Assembly: GCF_022398325.1 (NCBI RefSeq)
Contig: NZ_JAKEVD010000001.1
Coordinates: 213,831-277,830 of the forward strand
From: Shewanella sp. Isolate13
Lineage (GTDB): Bacteria > Pseudomonadota > Gammaproteobacteria > Enterobacterales > Shewanellaceae
DNA: 64,000 nucleotides
Direction: 5' to 3'
Position numbers and translations under genes: made by a program. The notes under the pieces are model-generated. The model was not told where the DNA came from. It made no database searches and saw only the letters and a list, made by a program, of their open reading frames with translations. Numbering within the stretch: position 1 is the first letter of the stretch; the number at the start of each line of letters is the position of its first letter. Positions 1 through 8,704 of this stretch are shown piece by piece.

Positions 1-553
1 ACACCATCGCCATCAACCACACAGGCACAGGAATGCCCAGCAGATAACCCGTGCCTAACCAAGTAAAGCTGTCGGCGGTTTCGCTAAAGCCTGTCGGTAC
101 TGGGCGGCCGTCGGTATAGACCATGGTCACACCGCGTAGCAATGTCATGGTCACCAGCGTGGCGATAAAGGCCTGCACCTTGCCCTTAGCGACTATAATG
201 CCGCTAATCGCACCTAATGCCGCGCCGGCAATCAGCGCCACTGGCAAAGCCACCACAACCGGTACGTCCATGCCGATTAGGGTTGCCACTATTGCGCCGC
301 TTAAGGCCAAAACCGAGCCAACGCTTAAGTCGATACCAGCGGTTAAAATCACGATCGTCATGCCCACCGCAATAATCGCGTTAATTGAGGTTTGGCGTAA
401 AATATTGAGTAAGTTATCGACGGTTAAAAAATTTGGGCTCAGCAGTGACACCACGAAAATCAGACACATTAAGGCGATGAGAGACTTATTCTCAATCAAC
501 CAAGCTTTATTAATGCGCTTGTAAAAAGGTTGCGCTGTTATTGACTGGCTCAT
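1..553 (-). CDS. rbsC: Ribose ABC transporter permease RbsC (partial, C-terminus beyond window)
   Basis: Inner-membrane permease of the high-affinity D-ribose importer. Translating the minus strand from the ATG at 553 gives about 184 residues, [13 protein letters not shown] at the start, then hydrophobic helices containing [19 protein letters not shown], the signature of RbsC/AraH/XylH-type sugar permeases. The reading frame stays open to the window edge, so the C-terminal part and any rbsB, rbsK and rbsR genes lie outside. The start overlaps the rbsA stop as ATGA, which implies translational coupling. Gene order D-A-C matches the enterobacterial rbs operon. Confidence 0.93.
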   Translation of the reverse strand, partial: MSQSITAQPFYKRINKAWLIENKSLIALMCLIFVVSLLSPNFLTVDNLLNILRQTSINAIIAVGMTIVILTAGIDLSVGSVLALSGAIVATLIGMDVPVVVALPVALIAGAALGAISGIIVAKGKVQAFIATLVTMTLLRGVTMVYTDGRPVPTGFSETADSFTWLGTGYLLGIPVPVWLMAMV

Positions 554-2055
554 GCAATATCCTTGTTTAATGTTTTACCGACTGCACAAGCAAGAATGGT
601 TTCCTGTTCTGCTTGGGCGGCATCGAATTCACCGGTGATCTGGCCTTGATGCATCACTAAAATACGATCCGACATGCCCATTAACTCCGGCATATCCGAT
701 GACACTAAAATGATGCTCATGCCGTCGGCTTTGAAGCGGTTAATCAGATCGTAGATCTCTTTTTTCGCCCCAACATCCACACCACGAGTTGGCTCATCTA
801 AGATCAGCACCTGAGGTTGTGTCATTAAGCCCTTGGCAATGGCGACTTTCTGTTGATTTCCGCCCGACAGATTACCTATGCGTGCATCTCGAGTCGGCGT
901 CTTGATATTAAACGCACCAATGAACTGATCGACTTCAGAGACCTCATCTTGATGACGCAGTTGTAGTCCGCTGCTGAGCTTTGAGAGTGCGCAAATCGAC
1001 ATATTTTCTTTAACCGACAGGTCCAGCAGTAAGCCGTCCCCCTTGCGATCTTCAGAAATATAGGCGATGCCCGCCTCAAGCGCTTGCTGAGGGCTGTTAA
1101 CCTTGATGGGATTGCCGTTAAGGCTAATCTCCCCTTGGGTTTTAGCGCTCGCGCCAAAGATAATTTTCATCAACTCGGTACGCCCTGCGCCCATCAAGCC
1201 TGAGAAACCTAAGATCTCGCCCTTGTTAAGGCTAAAGCTGACGTTATTAACCCCTGAGCCCGATAGTTCGCTAACCGCGAGTCTGCAGCCTTGGTGTGTA
1301 TTGGCGATACGCGGATATTGGTCCGCCAATTTACGGCCAACCATGCGCTCGATTAGACGGTCTTCATCAATATCGGCTATGGCACATTCGTGGATGAAAC
1401 TGCCGTCACGCAATACGGTGACCGCATCACAAATAGTAAAGATCTCTTGCATGCGGTGGGAGATATAGACGATGCCACAGCCCTGTTCGCGCAGCTCATT
1501 AATCACCTTAAATAGCGATTGCGTCTCTACATCGGTAAGCGCATCGGTCGGTTCATCCATGATGATGACTTTAGAGTCAAAGGAGATGGCCTTGGCTATC
1601 TCGACCATCTGCTGCTCGCCTAAGCTCAAGTCCCCCACCCGTGTTTGTGGCGCATGGGTAATGGCTAGGCGTGCTAACAGCGCCGCGGCCTGTGCATTCA
1701 TCTCATCCCAAAGGATACGGCCAAAGGTGGATGTGATCTCACGACCAAGAAAGATATTTTCGGCGATGGTGAGCTCAGGTAATAGGTTTAGCTCCTGATG
1801 GATAATGCTAATACCCGCGGCTTGTGAATCTCGGGGGCCGTTGAAAGTGCGCGTTTCACCTTGATAGATAATGCGACCCGCATCTAACGCGTAGATCCCG
1901 GTGAGCACTTTCATTAAAGTGGACTTACCCGCTCCATTTTCGCCCATCAATGCCATCACTTGGCCTGGGTAAACGTTTAAACAGGCTTTGTCTAAGGCTT
2001 TAACCCCAGGGAAAGACTTTTCAATGGCTTGTAACTGCAATATGGCTTGGGTCAT
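550..2055 (-). CDS. rbsA: Ribose ABC transporter ATP-binding protein RbsA
   Basis: Cytoplasmic ATPase energising ribose import with RbsC and the periplasmic binding protein RbsB. The 501-residue length is that of the double-ABC sugar ATPases (RbsA, MglA, AraG). The first domain has Walker [10 protein letters not shown] and signature LSLGEQQ with Walker [12 protein letters not shown]. The second domain has the degenerate P-loop GLMGAGRTE typical of this family, the signature LSGGNQQK, and [15 protein letters not shown]. The ATG at 2055 is preceded by a GGAG Shine-Dalgarno. It lies 17 bases after rbsD and overlaps rbsC by four bases, so the three genes form one operon. Confidence 0.95.
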   Translation of the reverse strand: MTQAILQLQAIEKSFPGVKALDKACLNVYPGQVMALMGENGAGKSTLMKVLTGIYALDAGRIIYQGETRTFNGPRDSQAAGISIIHQELNLLPELTIAENIFLGREITSTFGRILWDEMNAQAAALLARLAITHAPQTRVGDLSLGEQQMVEIAKAISFDSKVIIMDEPTDALTDVETQSLFKVINELREQGCGIVYISHRMQEIFTICDAVTVLRDGSFIHECAIADIDEDRLIERMVGRKLADQYPRIANTHQGCRLAVSELSGSGVNNVSFSLNKGEILGFSGLMGAGRTELMKIIFGASAKTQGEISLNGNPIKVNSPQQALEAGIAYISEDRKGDGLLLDLSVKENMSICALSKLSSGLQLRHQDEVSEVDQFIGAFNIKTPTRDARIGNLSGGNQQKVAIAKGLMTQPQVLILDEPTRGVDVGAKKEIYDLINRFKADGMSIILVSSDMPELMGMSDRILVMHQGQITGEFDAAQAEQETILACAVGKTLNKDIA

Positions 2056-2072
2056 ACGTGACTCCGCTAAGC

Positions 2073-2492
2073 TTAAAATACAACACCGGTTTTAAAAATC
2101 ACATTGGCATAAGGCGTACACTCGCCCGTACGGATCACCGCGCGGCTATGGCCGCTGCGCTGCTTAAATGCCTCGTGGCTAATGTACTCGATAGTAAATG
2201 TTCGCCCAGTCGCTTGCTGCTCGGCTTCAATTTCGGCCAGCAACTGTTGATGACACTCTGGGCTGACATCGGCAAACTCCTCAGCCATCACCACGCCCTC
2301 AATTTGCGAGCTTGCTAGCCAAACCTTAACGGTTGCAATAAAACTCGGCACCCCATGGGTCAGCGCCAGATCAATACGTTGCACCTGTGCAGGGATAGGT
2401 AGCCCCGCATCACAAATAGTGACTTCATCGGTATGCCCCAATGTTGCCACTAGGTAGTTCATATCTGCATTGAGTAGAGCGTGTTTGTTCAT
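2073..2492 (-). CDS. rbsD: D-ribose pyranase RbsD
   Basis: Interconverts the pyranose and furanose forms of D-ribose so that ribokinase receives the furanose. The 139-residue protein starts [21 protein letters not shown], carries the conserved HTD histidine near residue 20 and ends with the family motif [16 protein letters not shown]. It is the first gene of the ribose operon. The two palindromic operators at 2555-2603 lie 63 to 111 bases upstream of its ATG, placing the whole operon under a LacI-family repressor, presumably RbsR. Confidence 0.95.
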   Translation of the reverse strand: MNKHALLNADMNYLVATLGHTDEVTICDAGLPIPAQVQRIDLALTHGVPSFIATVKVWLASSQIEGVVMAEEFADVSPECHQQLLAEIEAEQQATGRTFTIEYISHEAFKQRSGHSRAVIRTGECTPYANVIFKTGVVF

Positions 2493-2554
2493 CTATCAAC
2501 CTAAAGTATTTTGCTATGCATCACGGCAGATGTTCTTCACCGCCAAGCCATTCG

Positions 2555-2570
2555 ATCGAAACGTTTCGAT
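2555..2570. promoter_or_regulatory. LacI-family operator 1 upstream of rbsDAC
   Basis: Perfect 16-base palindrome ATCGAAACGTTTCGAT with the central CG of LacI/PurR/RbsR-type operators. It is the site nearer to rbsD. An identical copy lies 33 bases further upstream, about three helical turns, which would allow two dimers to bind on the same face of the helix. RbsR is the natural candidate from context. Its gene is not in the window. Confidence 0.8.
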
Positions 2571-2587
2571 AAGATAGCGTGAGATTA

Positions 2588-2603
2588 ATCGAAACGTTTC
2601 GAT
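2588..2603. promoter_or_regulatory. LacI-family operator 2 upstream of rbsDAC
   Basis: Second identical 16-base palindrome ATCGAAACGTTTCGAT, distal to rbsD. The exact match of all 16 bases to the site at 2555-2570, with unrelated sequence between them, argues for selection. Confidence 0.8.
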
Positions 2604-2720
2604 AATGCATGGTTCAAGAATAAGATCTGTGAAGGATCTAACAGAAATATTTGCGATCGATGGGGAGACGTGAGTAAAAATGGGGAGTGATGATGGGCAA
2701 AACAGCTTTAAAAGAAGGAG

Positions 2721-3270
2721 CTAGATGCTAGGACGCTTCGCTGCGAGGACGGGCTACGCCCTGCTAGGAACAGCAAAAGCCAACAGCACCACCTTTGCCG
2801 CTTGTTAGCTTTGGCTTTACCGGCCTTTATCCGTCTCAGCTTTTCCGGCCTTTACCCGTCTCAGCTTGTACCGTCTTAGCTTTATTCAGCTCTTCCTAGA
2901 ACCTAGAGCCTAGAACCTAGATCCTAGAACGCTTCGCTGCGAGGACGGGCTACGCCCTGCTAGGAACAGCAAAAGCCAACAGCATCACCTTTGCCGCTTG
3001 TTAGCTTTTGCTTTACCGGCTTTATCCGTCTCAGCTTGTACCGTCTTAGCTTTATTCAGCTTTTCCTAGAACCTAGATCCTAGGACGCTTCGCTGCGAGG
3101 ACGGGCTACGCCCTACTAGGAACAGCAAAAGCCAACAGCACCACCTTTGCCGCTTGTTAGCTTTTGCTTTACCGGCTTTATCTGTCTTAGCTTTACCGGC
3201 CTTTATCTGTCTCAGCTTGTACCGTCTTAGCTTTATTCAGCTCTTCCTAGAACCTGCTCTCAACCTAGAA
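2721..3270. repeat. Three-copy intergenic direct repeat with CCTAG-rich borders
   Basis: A segment containing ACGCTTCGCTGCGAGGACGG, GGGCTACGCCC and then AGCAAAAGCCAACAGC recurs with anchor positions at about 2733, 2929 and 3085. The copies are separated by 196 and 156 bases and are nearly identical. Each is followed by variable numbers of a sub-repeat containing CTTTATCCGTCTCAGCTT, and the boundaries are rich in CCTAGAACCTAG-like words. There is no open reading frame. The block sits between the 3' end of the regulator at 3281 and the rbs promoter. It resembles intergenic repeats of Shewanella genomes, but I cannot assign a named family. Confidence 0.75.
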
Positions 3271-3280
3271 CCGTCTTTTA

Positions 3281-4564
3281 TTAAAGCTTCACCTTGTCAT
3301 ACTCATACCAAGCGACGAGGTTACCTAAAATAGGCACGATCCAAACTGCGGTGTCGGGATCTTTGTATATGCGGTAGAAATACAGGTCGCTATCGATGAT
3401 CTCATGCTTGCGGATCTCACGATAAAAATGCATGGCAGACGAACTGACCTGATCTGGTTTTAGCAGCTCTTTTTGAGCCACTTTAACGTGGAATACATCT
3501 ACGTCCAGATTGTCTATTTTCTCCTGATACTGAGTAAAGTCGCCCTTAATCTTGTACTTGATTGGGGTGGTCTTACACTCTTCATCGGTGACGCAGGCTG
3601 CTGAGTAAAACTTACCGCTATTCTCCCCCTCATAAATCAGCGATAGGCTGATGTCAGAGCGTACCAACATATTGTCCTTCACCGGGAAATATACATCGGC
3701 GTGATAATGATGTTCGATAAAACCGCTGGTACCTGGCTCGTCATGGGGAATAATGACTCGGTTGTAGCGAATGCGCTGCTCCATCTTATGGGTCAGCTCG
3801 GTAAAGGTCTTCATATTTAAGCCAGCTGGCGTCAAATCAATTGCAGTAATATTGATTAAGCCCTTACCTGAGCAGCCATAGACACTGGCCTCAGGACACA
3901 CCGCCATAGAGTAATAATTACCGTCGGTTACAGCAAAGCCACTAAATTGACTCATATCCTCTAAGTGATTCGACTCTGGCGCGAGATGCTTTTGCCACAT
4001 AGAGGCATGCAGGTGGCTAACATTATCTTTATGGATAAGCTGCACATCCTGTTTGATACCACCAATATTCAACTCGATATTCTTATCCGAACTCCAACTA
4101 TTCTTAGCCTTGATCACACCGTGATAATCACTGAAGTACCAGATAGAGAGACAGATAAGTATCGCGATAACGATACCGCTAATTTTCACCAGTAAAGAAA
4201 CATCTACGATAGCCGCACGCATAGACTCAGGATCGTTAACCGCGAGCATCTTGATATGGGAGCGAGTAGAGACATTGAGCTGATAACCGCGACCCGCGAT
4301 GGTTCTAAGCACCACCTCAGGATAGGGTTCTAATTTCTTTCTAAGGGTACTGACACACTGGGTTAGTGAGGTCGCCGCAACAACGCGATCGGGCCAGCCT
4401 GCAGCCAATAACTCTTCTTTAGTGCATACAGAACTCATGGAGAGGATCAATTGATGTAAAACCGCAGACTCCGATACCGTTAAGGTAATGGTTTTACTGT
4501 TCGCATGATCAATTAACTGTTTGGCCTCTTCATCCAACTCCAGATAAGGAGTAACTTTATGCAC
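3281..4564 (-). CDS. ToxR-like membrane-bound transcriptional regulator, sir copy 1
   Basis: 427 residues. The N-terminal part (about 1-105) is an OmpR/ToxR winged helix, ending with TSLTQCVSTLRKKL and the wing TIAGRGYQLN. A single membrane helix lies near residues 125-148 (VKISGIVIAILICLSIWYFS). The remaining 280 residues should be periplasmic. This is the ToxR/CadC architecture, in which DNA binding is controlled from the periplasm without a histidine kinase. Four periplasmic cysteines (in VCPEASVYGC and ACVTDEEC) are kept in the paralogue at 19346 and may form two disulfides. Translation starts at GTG (4564) behind AGAGG. It is the last gene of sir copy 1, 275 bases after the nosY-like gene, and probably has its own promoter. 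Regulation of the adjacent cluster is inferred from position. Confidence 0.82.
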   Translation of the reverse strand: MHKVTPYLELDEEAKQLIDHANSKTITLTVSESAVLHQLILSMSSVCTKEELLAAGWPDRVVAATSLTQCVSTLRKKLEPYPEVVLRTIAGRGYQLNVSTRSHIKMLAVNDPESMRAAIVDVSLLVKISGIVIAILICLSIWYFSDYHGVIKAKNSWSSDKNIELNIGGIKQDVQLIHKDNVSHLHASMWQKHLAPESNHLEDMSQFSGFAVTDGNYYSMAVCPEASVYGCSGKGLINITAIDLTPAGLNMKTFTELTHKMEQRIRYNRVIIPHDEPGTSGFIEHHYHADVYFPVKDNMLVRSDISLSLIYEGENSGKFYSAACVTDEECKTTPIKYKIKGDFTQYQEKIDNLDVDVFHVKVAQKELLKPDQVSSSAMHFYREIRKHEIIDSDLYFYRIYKDPDTAVWIVPILGNLVAWYEYDKVKL

Positions 4565-4839
4565 CTTAAACCTCTTTAAATCAATTGACTACGACTAAGT
4601 TATTAACGAATTTTAATGTTAGTTTACTAAAATAGATTATTAAAAATGTGACTTCCACCGAAAATTAAATCAAGTAATCACGATCTGCTTGTTTACGCTC
4701 ACATATATCACATTTTCATGGAACTCTGCATCCAATATTCAATACAAACATTGCCACTCCCCTTCTACGAGCCGATTAAAAACTGGAGTCATTACTCACA
4801 GCACAGACATACCACATCAGCTCACCTAAGCCGTTAGGC

Positions 4840-5667
4840 TCACAGGGTTCGACGCTGAAATACTCGATGAGCGATAGCCAACAATGCCAAGCTCCACAAT
4901 AACATGGCACAGTAGAAGCCCAGTTTTCCCATGGTCGAGGAGGAAAGCAGCGCGAGACTGCCACTCCCCGCATCTGAGCCAACTAAGTTTACCGCTCGAT
5001 ACAGATCCGTTGGGTTAAGTGCAATTAAGGCATTGATCAGATACTGATTCATAAAGGATAGATCCGCCACTAATATCGCCAGCAAGATCAAATCGTAAAT
5101 CAACACAAACACAAACCATAAAAATAAAATGCTGCCCACCGCCTTAGCCTTCTCTGTCGATTTAAGGCTGACTATATAGCCCAGCAAGATAAAGGTGATG
5201 GCGAGTAAAATACTGCTGACGATAAACTGAGCAAACCGACTTAGCACCACTTGCGCTTCATAGGTCTCACCGAAGAGCAGTAGCAACACTGCGGTTAGTC
5301 CAAATGCAAAACAGCTAGTCGCACTCATGATCAGAGCATGACCCAGTAACTTACCCATTAAAATCTGCAATCGGCTTATAGGGTAGGACATTAACAGCAG
5401 TAGGGTTCCAGACTCATCTTCACCGACAAAGGCATCGTAGCTCACTAACATGGCCGCTAAGGGGATTATAAATACCGAAACCGTCGACAGGCTCGACATC
5501 AAGGCATCGAGCTCCGGCAGAGAAAGGTGCCCGGCGACAGCGCTTCCGGCGAAGGTAACGCTAAGAGACAAAATCAAAAATATCAACGCGATAAAAATAA
5601 CCCAGCGATTACGTAGACTATCTTTGATCTCTTTTTGAGCAATAACCATCACCACAGATTGCATCAT
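4840..5667 (-). CDS. NosY-like ABC transporter permease, sir copy 1
   Basis: 275 residues with about six hydrophobic helices and the N-terminal IAQKEIKDSLRNRW typical of NosY/ABC-2 permeases, followed by the cytoplasmic segment YDAFVGEDESGTLLLLMSYP. In nitrous-oxide reducers NosDFY is a membrane complex required to build the copper centre of NosZ. No nosZ is present here. The neighbours are sulfite reductase genes, so supply of Cu(I) to the haem-copper site of SirA is the likely job (inference). It starts one base after the NosF-like stop, consistent with coupled translation. The paralogue is at 20839. Confidence 0.85.
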   Translation of the reverse strand: MMQSVVMVIAQKEIKDSLRNRWVIFIALIFLILSLSVTFAGSAVAGHLSLPELDALMSSLSTVSVFIIPLAAMLVSYDAFVGEDESGTLLLLMSYPISRLQILMGKLLGHALIMSATSCFAFGLTAVLLLLFGETYEAQVVLSRFAQFIVSSILLAITFILLGYIVSLKSTEKAKAVGSILFLWFVFVLIYDLILLAILVADLSFMNQYLINALIALNPTDLYRAVNLVGSDAGSGSLALLSSSTMGKLGFYCAMLLWSLALLAIAHRVFQRRTL

Positions 5668-5668
5668 A

Positions 5669-6577
5669 TTAATTCACCACTTCGCTTTGCTTACTCTGAC
5701 CCATATAAAGGTGATAAATATCGGCCAAAGTCGGCTCTTTAAGATTGAAATCATAGCCTTGGCACTCAGACATTAATAGCTGCAGTACCTTAGCCTTAGA
5801 CTCAAGATCCAGTAACAGTGCATCATCGACATAAAAGGGCGCCAGCCGTGGCTCCTGCTCTATCCACCTCGCCAAGTTAGGCGATGTCAGCCGAGTTTTA
5901 AGGGCGCTGTTTTGCCTAAGCTCGGCTAGACTCCCCTGGGCTAGACTCTTACCCTTAGCTAAAATCAGCGCGATATCGATATTATTCTCAATCAGCGATA
6001 ACTCGTGGGTGCAGACGATAACGCCGCAGCCTTGCCGCTTTAGCTCATCGATTTTGCCATAAAGAAACTGTGAAGCCATAGGGTCGAGCCCCACCGTTGG
6101 CTCATCAAGTAGCAGCAGCTCTGGCTGACACAAGATCGCCTGAGCAAAGCCTAGGCGCTGCTTCATCCCTTTCGAATAGGTCTTTAGCGCCCTGTCTTGG
6201 GCGTACTCGAGTCCAAATTCTTCAATAAGCTGGCTAACTCGTGGTTTAGTAACCCTTTTAAGCGCGGCAAAGTAACTTAAAATCTCCTTGCCCGTCAGCT
6301 TGTCATAGAAGCTAACATTCTCGGGTAGATAGCCAATTCTCAGATCCGCGCGCTGCTTAAGCTCACTATGGCTTTGTCCAAGTACAATCGCCTCGCCCGC
6401 ACAGGGCTTAAGCAGACCCAGTAGAATTTTTATCAGGGTGGATTTACCCGCGCCGTTATGGCCTAACAGCGCCATGGTCTGTCCGCGCTCCACCTCAAAG
6501 CTGACATCATTCAGTGCGCTAAAACCGGCAAACTGGTGCGAAATATTGCGCGCCGATACTGCTAAACAAGGATTCAT
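5669..6577 (-). CDS. NosF-like ABC transporter ATPase, sir copy 1
   Basis: 302-residue cytoplasmic ATPase with Walker A LGHNGAGKST, signature YSKGMKQR and Walker B LLLDEPTVGLDP, as in NosF. I chose the ATG at 6577 (MNPCLAVSARN), which has GGAG six bases upstream. The longer alternative begins at a TTG at 6598 and has no comparable ribosome site. The shorter start also aligns with the core of the paralogue at 21686. It is the motor for the permease at 4840 and the periplasmic NosD-like protein at 6645. Confidence 0.88.
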   Translation of the reverse strand: MNPCLAVSARNISHQFAGFSALNDVSFEVERGQTMALLGHNGAGKSTLIKILLGLLKPCAGEAIVLGQSHSELKQRADLRIGYLPENVSFYDKLTGKEILSYFAALKRVTKPRVSQLIEEFGLEYAQDRALKTYSKGMKQRLGFAQAILCQPELLLLDEPTVGLDPMASQFLYGKIDELKRQGCGVIVCTHELSLIENNIDIALILAKGKSLAQGSLAELRQNSALKTRLTSPNLARWIEQEPRLAPFYVDDALLLDLESKAKVLQLLMSECQGYDFNLKEPTLADIYHLYMGQSKQSEVVN

Positions 6578-6644
6578 TGATTCTCCGAACACGTCCAATG
6601 AGCAGGCCGCGAGAGCTAAAAAGTCGCCTGATGGCTGATAGTCA

Positions 6645-7985
6645 CTACCTGTTAGCCACTGCCGATTGATAGTTGAATGCGGGATTAGGCGTTAACAGGG
6701 GAAAACTATCGATAATGCCACTTGGCTCACCGATTTCAAATTGGCGCTGCACCCAGCGAAGCACCACCACTATAGCGCTATCCATCAAGAAGTTAGCCTC
6801 TGGATAGAGCCAAAATAACTTATCAATATTATCATTAGGTCGATAAGCCGTATTGCCCACGCCATCTAAATTGTGATCCCAACCTAGGTATCCACTCCAG
6901 TAGTTGCCACGCCCTGCATGGCTCCACTCTAGCAAGCTATCACCCACATATTTCACCTGGGAAAAGTTATCGATAAACTGGTTTTGATAAACTTGGTTAC
7001 CCTCCCCGCCCATCGCCATATAAAAGCCGATATCGCTGTGGGCGAAGTGGTTATTAATAATGGTATTGTCACGGGCGCCATAGACAAAAATGCCTTTGCC
7101 TTCTTGCCCCAACACCTGATCTTCTTTGCGATTAACAATGCGTTCGACTCGATTGTGGTCCACAAGAGCCTGCTCGGTCATATTAAGCAAGATCCCAAAA
7201 TCGATCGCATCCCAAACTTGGTTGCGGTGCAGGTGAATTCGCTTTGAGTTCATCAAAGCATAACCGCCATCGACCTGATAGCTCTGGTTATTGAAGGCTT
7301 CGTCATCCATGGTATACATATAATGAATACCGTATTGCTGATCGAATAGCTGGTTATCGAAGACCTTACTTTTACTACTGGACTCTAAATACACACCATC
7401 TCGAACTTGCGAAATAGTATTGCCCGTAATGACTGAACCAGTTACATGCTGTAGATGAATACCGTCGCCTCTATCTAAGATATATAACCGGTTATTACCC
7501 ACAATCACGTTATCGTTTATCTGAATATTATTAAGCTCATCGGCGCGAATACCAAAGCCGTCTCCGCGTAAGTGATTGTTGTGGATCTTAACGCCATGAC
7601 TACCCGGCTCAAGCAAGATCCCAGCATCGCGCTCATAATGATCATTGCCCCAATTCTCAATTCTAAGTCCCGATAGCTCGACATTAGCGGCAAACACGGT
7701 AATGGCACTGCCAACGCCATTGGCATCTATGATGCTGTCTCCAAGGCTAGTTAAAGTAATCGATTGATGAATTTGCACCGGGCCTTGATAACGCCCCGAA
7801 TCGAGGATAATTCTGTCACCATCTTGGGCATTAGTCAGTGCTAATTTAAGCTCTTGGTTATTCGAGACAGCGAGACTCTCGGCGTAACTGTTAAAGCCAC
7901 AGCCGAGGGTAACCGCGAGTATAAGCAGAGGTAGAATGGCCGAACTTAGAGTCTGCCTTGTAGGGTTTAACAGTGATATCTTCAT
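6645..7985 (-). CDS. NosD-like periplasmic beta-helix protein, sir copy 1
   Basis: 446 residues beginning with a signal peptide (hydrophobic segment about 14-35, ending near SYAES). It then shows many short repeats rich in NN, GI and D, such as GIHLQHVTGSVITGN and GVYLESSSKSKVFDN, typical of right-handed parallel beta-helix proteins of the NosD/CASH group. In the Nos system NosD joins NosFY and receives copper from NosL. The same partners lie on both sides here. A C-terminal region with two tryptophan-containing segments (GRGNYWSGYLGWDHN, LFWLYPEANF) is shared with the paralogue at 22636. Confidence 0.9.
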   Translation of the reverse strand: MKISLLNPTRQTLSSAILPLLILAVTLGCGFNSYAESLAVSNNQELKLALTNAQDGDRIILDSGRYQGPVQIHQSITLTSLGDSIIDANGVGSAITVFAANVELSGLRIENWGNDHYERDAGILLEPGSHGVKIHNNHLRGDGFGIRADELNNIQINDNVIVGNNRLYILDRGDGIHLQHVTGSVITGNTISQVRDGVYLESSSKSKVFDNQLFDQQYGIHYMYTMDDEAFNNQSYQVDGGYALMNSKRIHLHRNQVWDAIDFGILLNMTEQALVDHNRVERIVNRKEDQVLGQEGKGIFVYGARDNTIINNHFAHSDIGFYMAMGGEGNQVYQNQFIDNFSQVKYVGDSLLEWSHAGRGNYWSGYLGWDHNLDGVGNTAYRPNDNIDKLFWLYPEANFLMDSAIVVVLRWVQRQFEIGEPSGIIDSFPLLTPNPAFNYQSAVANR

Positions 7986-8047
7986 CGTTTAATACCACCT
8001 CATTTGGTCGCTAATGGGAAAAAGCGCTCCAGGCTATTTCAACAATT

Positions 8048-8536
8048 TTACTCACCCGCCAACAGCTCGATGGTGATCTGATCATAGGTGAGCACGGCGC
8101 CGCCAAACTCGCTGGCAAACTTTGTCGCTCCCTCTTCTGTAGCAAACGAAGCAACGGCAGGTCCCATTACCGCTTTTTTACTGGTGCCGTACACATACCA
8201 CGCTGATTTCGCATCAATAAAGGCACTATCCTCAGGATGTTCCCAGTCTGTCACCGCCATATCATGCACTTTCAGCTGAGTGATCTGACGCTGATTCTCA
8301 GGCTGTAGGGCAAAATTGAACATATCCCTCGTCGAGCAGAACTTAGGCACTATGGTTTCACTCTTCAGCCTTAGCTGTCCCTTGGGCCCAGGGTACTTGG
8401 TGATCATCATGCCGCACAGGTGGCAACGGTCATGATCATGAATCGCCTCGGCATGGGTCGGCTGCGAAGCGGCATCGCCTTGACTACAAGCAAACATAAA
8501 GGGGACAAACAAAAAAATGAGCATCAGCTTTTTCAT
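8048..8536 (-). CDS. NosL-like copper-binding lipoprotein, sir copy 1
   Basis: 162 residues. I start at the ATG at 8536 (MKKLMLIFLF), which gives a lipoprotein-like signal ending FMFAC with Cys17. The longer ORF begins at 8605 and would bury this signal. NosL family hallmarks are clear: HDRCHLCGMMITKYPGPKGQ, with Cys38, Cys41 and Met43 as likely Cu(I) ligands, then FCSTRDMFNF and WYVYGTSKKAVMGP. Family members bind one Cu(I) and hand it to NosDFY. The copper is presumably destined for SirA. The lipobox is less canonical than LGAC of the paralogue at 24013, so membrane anchoring is less certain. Confidence 0.88.
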   Translation of the reverse strand: MKKLMLIFLFVPFMFACSQGDAASQPTHAEAIHDHDRCHLCGMMITKYPGPKGQLRLKSETIVPKFCSTRDMFNFALQPENQRQITQLKVHDMAVTDWEHPEDSAFIDAKSAWYVYGTSKKAVMGPAVASFATEEGATKFASEFGGAVLTYDQITIELLAGE

Positions 8537-8704
8537 ACAACTTCCAACTCGAATCATTAGGAGGGGAACTCTACACCTTGCTAATCCATGGAGATAAACC
8601 AACAAGGTGAGAGAGAACTATCACAACAGACTCGGCTCCCAATAGCGTCTTGCAGGGACAACGTATTAGGAGCGAACCTATCGAACCTAACTAAATAGCC
8701 AAGG

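Noticed and set aside
123..524. Plus-strand ORF of 133 residues opposite rbsC
   Set aside because: It is antisense to a clear RbsC reading frame and has a low-complexity Ala/Ile/Thr composition typical of shadows.
2721..3270. CRISPR array
   Set aside because: Repeat units are long, few, irregularly spaced (196 and 156 bases) and have no unique spacers or cas genes nearby.
4840..8536. Part of a denitrification (nitrous-oxide reductase) operon
   Set aside because: No nosZ or nosR is present, and the genes are embedded in a sulfite reductase operon in both copies.
8537..8605. N-terminal extension of NosL copy 1 to the ATG at 8605
   Set aside because: The extra 23 residues would precede a normal lipoprotein signal and have no counterpart in copy 2.
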